Origin: an uncultured beta proteobacterium
GTDB taxonomy: Bacteria > Pseudomonadota > Gammaproteobacteria > Burkholderiales > SG8-41
NCBI GenBank assembly: GCA_903893565.1
Contig: CAITMU010000022.1
Span: 1-36,786, forward strand
Direction: 5' to 3'
Length of the DNA: 36,786 bases
The notes beneath the pieces were generated by a model that made no database searches, had not been told where the DNA came from, and saw nothing but the letters and a program-made list of their open reading frames with translations. The number at the start of each line of letters is the position of its first letter. The first letter of the stretch is position 1. Both the position numbers and the translations under genes were made by a program. Positions 36,245 to 36,786 of the stretch are shown here, piece by piece.

Positions 36245-36667
36245 ATGAAACCGATACGCATCACTGAGCAAAACCGCGCCGCGATTGTCGCGGCCCTTGC
36301 AAACGTAAACGGCAAGGCCACGGCGCACACGTTCACGACTTACCAGCAAATCGAGCAGATCGCCGCCGCAGCAGAAAAGCAGCTTATCGGCCTGGTCGGA
36401 TCGCAAAAAGCCGCAGTCGGCGCCAGGTTTGAAGCGACCAGCGGAGACAAGGTAGCCAACGCTTATAAATATGCCCGAATCGGAACTCGCGTCAAATTAG
36501 AGCGCCGCGCAACTGGCTGGTTTTTGATTGACGCAATGGAATGGATGCTTTATCAAAATGGCGGCGACCGCAGGCTGACGCTGACCGCAGCGCAAGACGC
36601 ACGCGCGGTCGAGCTGTTCCGCGCCGGATACACGACGCTGCCCGCAGTCGAAGCGGTCGCCGCATAA
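36245..36667 (+). CDS. Hypothetical phage protein
   Basis: 140 residues with a good GAGGAG site before the ATG at 36245. The N-terminal half is helical (ITEQNRAAIVAALANVNGKA, then TTYQQIEQIAAAAEKQLIGL, about residues 30-52), followed by a basic stretch (VKLERRATGWFLID) and a C-terminal half with TAAQDARAVELFRAGYTTLP. The gene has clearly GC-rich third positions compared with the AT-rich control region. No known domain seen; possibly an early host-takeover protein. Confidence 0.6.
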   Translation: MKPIRITEQNRAAIVAALANVNGKATAHTFTTYQQIEQIAAAAEKQLIGLVGSQKAAVGARFEATSGDKVANAYKYARIGTRVKLERRATGWFLIDAMEWMLYQNGGDRRLTLTAAQDARAVELFRAGYTTLPAVEAVAA

Positions 36668-36679
36668 AGGAGATCAGAC

Positions 36680-36786
36680 ATGAGCTACAAAATCGAAGGT
36701 AAGGGCCAGAACGGCGACTGGTCAACCGATTACGCGGACGGTGGCAACGCAGTGAGCTTTGCGACTGAAGTCGAAGCAAATTCTGC
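36680..36786 (+). CDS. Hypothetical protein, truncated by the window edge
   Basis: At least 35 residues, starting MSYKIEGKGQNGDWSTDYAD, with AAGGAG well placed before the ATG at 36680. The frame is open to the last base. If the molecule is circular, the frame continues across base 1 and stops at 32-34, giving a 46-residue product ending GHGSIGLSS; if it is linear, the gene is incomplete. Unrecognised; the charged, Gly/Asp-rich start looks like a small soluble protein. Confidence 0.6.
   Translation, partial: MSYKIEGKGQNGDWSTDYADGGNAVSFATEVEANS

Noticed and set aside
1..36786. tRNA genes, CRISPR arrays, integrase with attachment sites, insertion sequences
   Set aside because: None could be recognised by eye in either strand; short direct repeats present do not have CRISPR spacing.

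Overview
The window looks like a near-complete genome of a short-tailed (podovirus-like) tailed phage, probably of a Gram-negative and perhaps betaproteobacterial host. The virion module contains large terminase, portal, scaffold-like protein, major capsid protein, a head-tail adaptor of the P22 gp4 / tubular-A type, a nozzle-like protein, a beta-helix tailspike, an S74-chaperone fibre and four large putative internal (ejection) proteins. No tape-measure or tail-sheath gene is visible. A host link to betaproteobacteria rests only on the style of an H-NS-like protein and is an inference. No integrase, repressor, DNA polymerase, helicase, primase, RNA polymerase, tRNA or CRISPR was recognised.

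Layout: (a) 1-400 holds no credible gene but a very strong rightward terminator hairpin (45-107) and a densely self-complementary stretch (about 111-330). (b) 401-6648 is a rightward early/accessory cluster: Cys-rich small proteins, a YqaJ-type exonuclease with a RecT-like annealing protein, a small protein ending in an SSB-type acidic tail, an HNH protein, a stack of overlapping small genes ending in an H-NS-like protein, a PD-(D/E)XK-like protein, a glycosyltransferase-like protein and a tiny membrane protein. (c) 6511-34943 is one long leftward late operon in which most junctions overlap by 1-8 nt. Read in its own direction it runs: conserved small protein, TerL, methyltransferase, HTH protein, Zn-ribbon protein, portal, three tiny basic ORFs, scaffold/capsid, adaptor, nozzle, spike and fibre genes, internal virion proteins, small membrane proteins, a large tail protein and an endolysin fused to a membrane domain. 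(d) 34944-35477 is a divergent non-coding control region. (e) 35478-36786 is a short rightward cluster of small genes in and around an unusual run of perfect hairpins.

How it may work: exonuclease, annealing protein and SSB-tail protein form a recombination set. With no replisome genes in view the phage presumably uses the host replication machinery, and the SSB-like tail is a plausible docking device. The H-NS-like protein may tune host or phage transcription. The last frame at the right edge continues across an end-to-start join to a stop at base 34, just before the terminator at 45-107, so the sequence may be circular or circularly permuted; this is inference.

The most interesting unexplained items are the tandem hairpin array (35437-36229), two 13-residue polybasic ORFs beside the portal gene (29468-29613), a promoter with a perfect inverted repeat in its spacer (29391-29419), the structured RNA candidate at 111-330, the SSB-tail protein, and the endolysin-membrane fusion.
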